DNA of 24,514 nt from CAZUXY01 sp964624235 (GTDB taxonomy: Bacteria > Spirochaetota > UBA4802 > UBA5368): NCBI GenBank assembly GCA_964624235.1, contig CAZUXY010000063.1, positions 1 to 24,514 on the forward strand, written 5' to 3'. Shown here one piece after another: positions 22,881 through 24,514 of the stretch; position 1 is the stretch's first letter, and each line of letters starts with the position of its first letter. Under the pieces are notes generated by a model. That model had not been told where the DNA came from. It saw only the letters and a list, made by a program, of their open reading frames with translations, and did no database searches. A program made the translations under genes and the position numbers.

Positions 22881-23237
22881 ATGAAAATCATAATAATAAT
22901 TCTATTCGGTGTAATCTTAAATGTTGTTGCCCAAATTATTTTAAAATTAGGAATGAACAAATATTCCATATCAAGCTGGAATTATATTGAAATAATAAAG
23001 CTATTCCTTTCACCGTTTGTCATAACCGGTATTGCCATATACATCATAAGTTTAATTATATGGCTGTACGTATTATCTAAAGTCGATGTATCTTTTGCTT
23101 ATCCTTTTTTAAGTTTAGGGTTTGTTTTGGTTGCATTAATAGGATGGATGTTTTTAGGGGAAAGTATTGGCATATTTAAAATAATCGGCATTTCCCTGAT
23201 CGTGTCGGGTATCATTTTTGTTTCAATATCAAATTAA
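22881..23237 (+). CDS. Small 4-TM transporter, EamA/SMR type (ArnE/F- or GtrA-like flippase)
   Basis: 118-aa protein made almost wholly of four membrane spans (about 2-19, 43-65, 71-92 and 97-116). The pattern GVILNVVAQIILKLGMNKY, then SKVDVSFAYPFLSLGFVLVALIGWMFLGE, is that of the small multidrug resistance/EamA superfamily. Members such as ArnE/ArnF flip undecaprenyl-phosphate aminoarabinose. In this operon, after a polyprenyl-phosphate glycosyltransferase, a lipid-linked sugar flippase is the natural reading. The start has AAGGA 7 nt upstream. Being a single 4-TM unit it should act as a dimer. A true multidrug efflux role cannot be excluded. Confidence 0.8.
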   Translation: MKIIIIILFGVILNVVAQIILKLGMNKYSISSWNYIEIIKLFLSPFVITGIAIYIISLIIWLYVLSKVDVSFAYPFLSLGFVLVALIGWMFLGESIGIFKIIGISLIVSGIIFVSISN

Positions 23238-23294
23238 GAATTGTATTTTCACTATTTTAATGTAAACTACATCTGGAATGTCAATAAACAGTCT

Positions 23295-24365
23295 TCATCG
23301 GATTTCATAATTCTTTTTCACCCATTCCCTATACTCCCCGCTCTGCACCCTTTCAATCCACTGTTGATTATCAAGATACCAAGTAATGGTCCTGTCCAGC
23401 CCGCCGTCGAAATCGACACTCTGCCGCCATCCCAGTTCGTTTTTTATCCTGTCGCAGTTGATGGCGTAACGCATGTCATGCCCGGGACGATCTTTTACAA
23501 AAGTAATAAATTTCTTATAGTGATCTTTTTCCTTCCCGGTAAAGACGGCCATCTTTTCACAGAGTACGTTCACCAGTTTTATGTTCTCCCATTCGTTCTC
23601 ACCGCCGATGTTGTAAGTCTCACCGGTTTTCCCCTTGTTCACGATGGTCCAGACGGCGTTGTTGTGGTCGTCGACATAGAGCCAGTCGCGAATGTTTTTC
23701 CCGTCACCGTAGACCGGGAGGGGTTTGTCCTCTTTCATATTCATGATCATGAGGGGGATGAGTTTTTCGGGGAACTGGTAAGGCCCGTAATTGTTGGAAC
23801 AGTTTGACAAAGTCACCGGCAGGCCATAGGTATGATGGTACGCCATGACCAGGTGGTCGCTGGAGGCCTTCGAGGCGGAATAAGGGCTTCGCGGGTCGTA
23901 GGGCGTGTGTTCGTAAAAAAACCCGGTATCGCCCAGGGAACCGTACACCTCGTCGGTGCTCACGTGGTGAAATAGCGCGCCGTCCCCGTCCTTCCATAAC
24001 TCACGCGCGGATTCCAGCAGCGTAAAAGTGCCCATTATGTTCGTCTGGATGAACTCTTTAGGCCCGTGAATAGACCGGTCCACATGGGACTCGGCGGCGA
24101 AATGGACGACGGTGTCGATGGCGTATTTCTTGAATATTTTTCTTATGTTGTCGTAATCGCATATATCGGCATGCTCGAAGAAGTAGCGCTCCCCGCCGAA
24201 TTTTTCGGCGATATCCGAGAGGTTGTCGGGATTACCGGCGTAAGTGAGCCTGTCGATGTTGATTATACGCCCCTTGAAGCCGCTGTCGAGCAGGAGATAA
24301 CGGATGAAGTTTGAACCGATAAAACCGGCGCCGCCTGTAACGAGGATATTGTTTAGTTTTCTCAT
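23295..24365 (-). CDS. rfbB: dTDP-glucose 4,6-dehydratase
   Basis: Extended short-chain dehydrogenase (RmlB/RfbB) converting dTDP-glucose to dTDP-4-keto-6-deoxyglucose, the branch point to rhamnose and other deoxysugars. The NAD-binding motif GGAGFIG is at 11-17. The catalytic triad region shows STDEVYGSLG (136-145) with Thr137, Asp138 and Glu139, and Tyr162/Lys166 in PYSASKAS. Further family blocks are NNYGPYQFPEKLIPL, NIRDWLYVDDHNNAV and GRPGHDMRY-like (KDRPGHDMRYAI). Length of 356 aa is normal. It is markedly GC-richer than the genes to its left and converges on the small transporter gene 57 nt away. RmlA, RmlC and RmlD are not in the window; they may lie to the right. Confidence 0.96.
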   Translation of the reverse strand: MRKLNNILVTGGAGFIGSNFIRYLLLDSGFKGRIINIDRLTYAGNPDNLSDIAEKFGGERYFFEHADICDYDNIRKIFKKYAIDTVVHFAAESHVDRSIHGPKEFIQTNIMGTFTLLESARELWKDGDGALFHHVSTDEVYGSLGDTGFFYEHTPYDPRSPYSASKASSDHLVMAYHHTYGLPVTLSNCSNNYGPYQFPEKLIPLMIMNMKEDKPLPVYGDGKNIRDWLYVDDHNNAVWTIVNKGKTGETYNIGGENEWENIKLVNVLCEKMAVFTGKEKDHYKKFITFVKDRPGHDMRYAINCDRIKNELGWRQSVDFDGGLDRTITWYLDNQQWIERVQSGEYREWVKKNYEIR

Positions 24366-24390
24366 GTTATATTATTCCATGCATTTTTTG

Positions 24391-24514
24391 CCGCGGATTT
24401 ACGCAGATCATCAAAGAATTTTTCTTTCTCCAATACCACACCCATCCGCGTTTATCTGTGTCCGTCTGCGGTTTCTACATCTTTGTAACCGCAGATGCAC
24501 GCGGATTTACGCAG
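24391..24514. repeat. Dispersed inverted/direct repeat (CCGCAGAT...ACGCGGAT type)
   Basis: CGCGGATTTACGCAG occurs twice in direct orientation (24392-24406 and 24500-24514). Between them lies an inverted version, ATCCGCGTTTATCTGTGTCC with CGTCTGCGG (24444-24471), which pairs with CCGCAGATGCACGCGGAT (24489-24506). It lies upstream of rfbB and runs off the window end. Repeats of this general form are dispersed in many environmental bacterial genomes; their function is not established. Confidence 0.75.

Noticed and set aside
23238..23294. Bidirectional terminator between the small transporter and rfbB
   Set aside because: Only a 5-bp ATGTA/TACAT stem is visible, too weak to support.
1..24514. 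tRNA or rRNA genes
   Set aside because: I saw no cloverleaf-like or rRNA-like sequence, despite the presence of an S23-family gene.

Overview
This window is a surface-polysaccharide (O-antigen or capsule type) locus from a Gram-negative bacterium. The evidence is an ABC-transporter export pair (Wzm/Wzt), a dTDP-glucose 4,6-dehydratase, five family-2-like glycosyltransferases, four sugar-tailoring or sugar-activation enzymes, three methyltransferases, an AlgI/AlgX-type O-acetylation pair and a lipoprotein signal peptide. The glycan genes are AT-rich. The regulator, antiterminator, toxin-antitoxin and rfbB genes are visibly GC-richer, so the host genome is probably GC-richer than the glycan genes, which look acquired. 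A run of 10 N shows a draft or metagenomic assembly. The four-helix-bundle (S23) gene and the dispersed repeats fit a spirochaete or deltaproteobacterial relative, but I cannot name the taxon from sequence alone.

Layout. 1-1488: a lipoprotein metallophosphoesterase (+), then a decayed IS3-type transposase fragment. 1489-11375: a leftward (-) run read wzm, wzt, KdsC-like phosphatase, GatZ/KbaZ-like aldolase, glycosyltransferase, cupin, nucleotidyltransferase-kinase fusion, C-methyltransferase-like protein, glycosyltransferase, TylF-like methyltransferase. 11400-13690: an islet of three small modules (VapBC, S23 protein, HicBA) separated by hairpins made of 7-bp tandem repeats. 13680-14856: a NusG/LoaP-like antiterminator and a winged-helix regulator with a degenerate nucleotidyltransferase domain, both leftward, so the operon would start here. 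15203-18051: a GlfT2-like glycosyltransferase and a large GT-C-like membrane protein (-). 18328-23237: a rightward operon of membrane glycosyltransferase, methyltransferase, AlgI-like acyltransferase, SGNH protein and small 4-TM transporter. 23295-24365: rfbB (-), then a dispersed inverted repeat to the window end.

How the genes may work together. The wHTH protein and the antiterminator probably control the long leftward operon. The aldolase, phosphatase, cupin and kinase-nucleotidyltransferase are adjacent and partly overlapping, and could together make one NDP-activated sugar (or sugar-like) precursor by a route I do not recognise. Glycosyltransferases and methyltransferases build the chain, and Wzt/Wzm exports it. 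The rightward operon and the membrane protein at 16282-18051 look like a periplasmic decoration system: a polyprenyl-phosphate sugar made by the membrane GT2, flipped by the small transporter and transferred by the GT-C-like protein, plus O-acetylation by the AlgI/SGNH pair.

The least explained structure is the islet between the antiterminator and wzm. Three inverted pairs of perfectly phased 7-bp repeats (TGAGTGG and variants) and one single arm carry stop codons in every frame. They supply the actual stop codons of three unrelated genes (vapC, S23, nusG-like), and a separate block of about 120 bp is duplicated on both sides of vapBC. It looks like a small cassette-style insertion platform.
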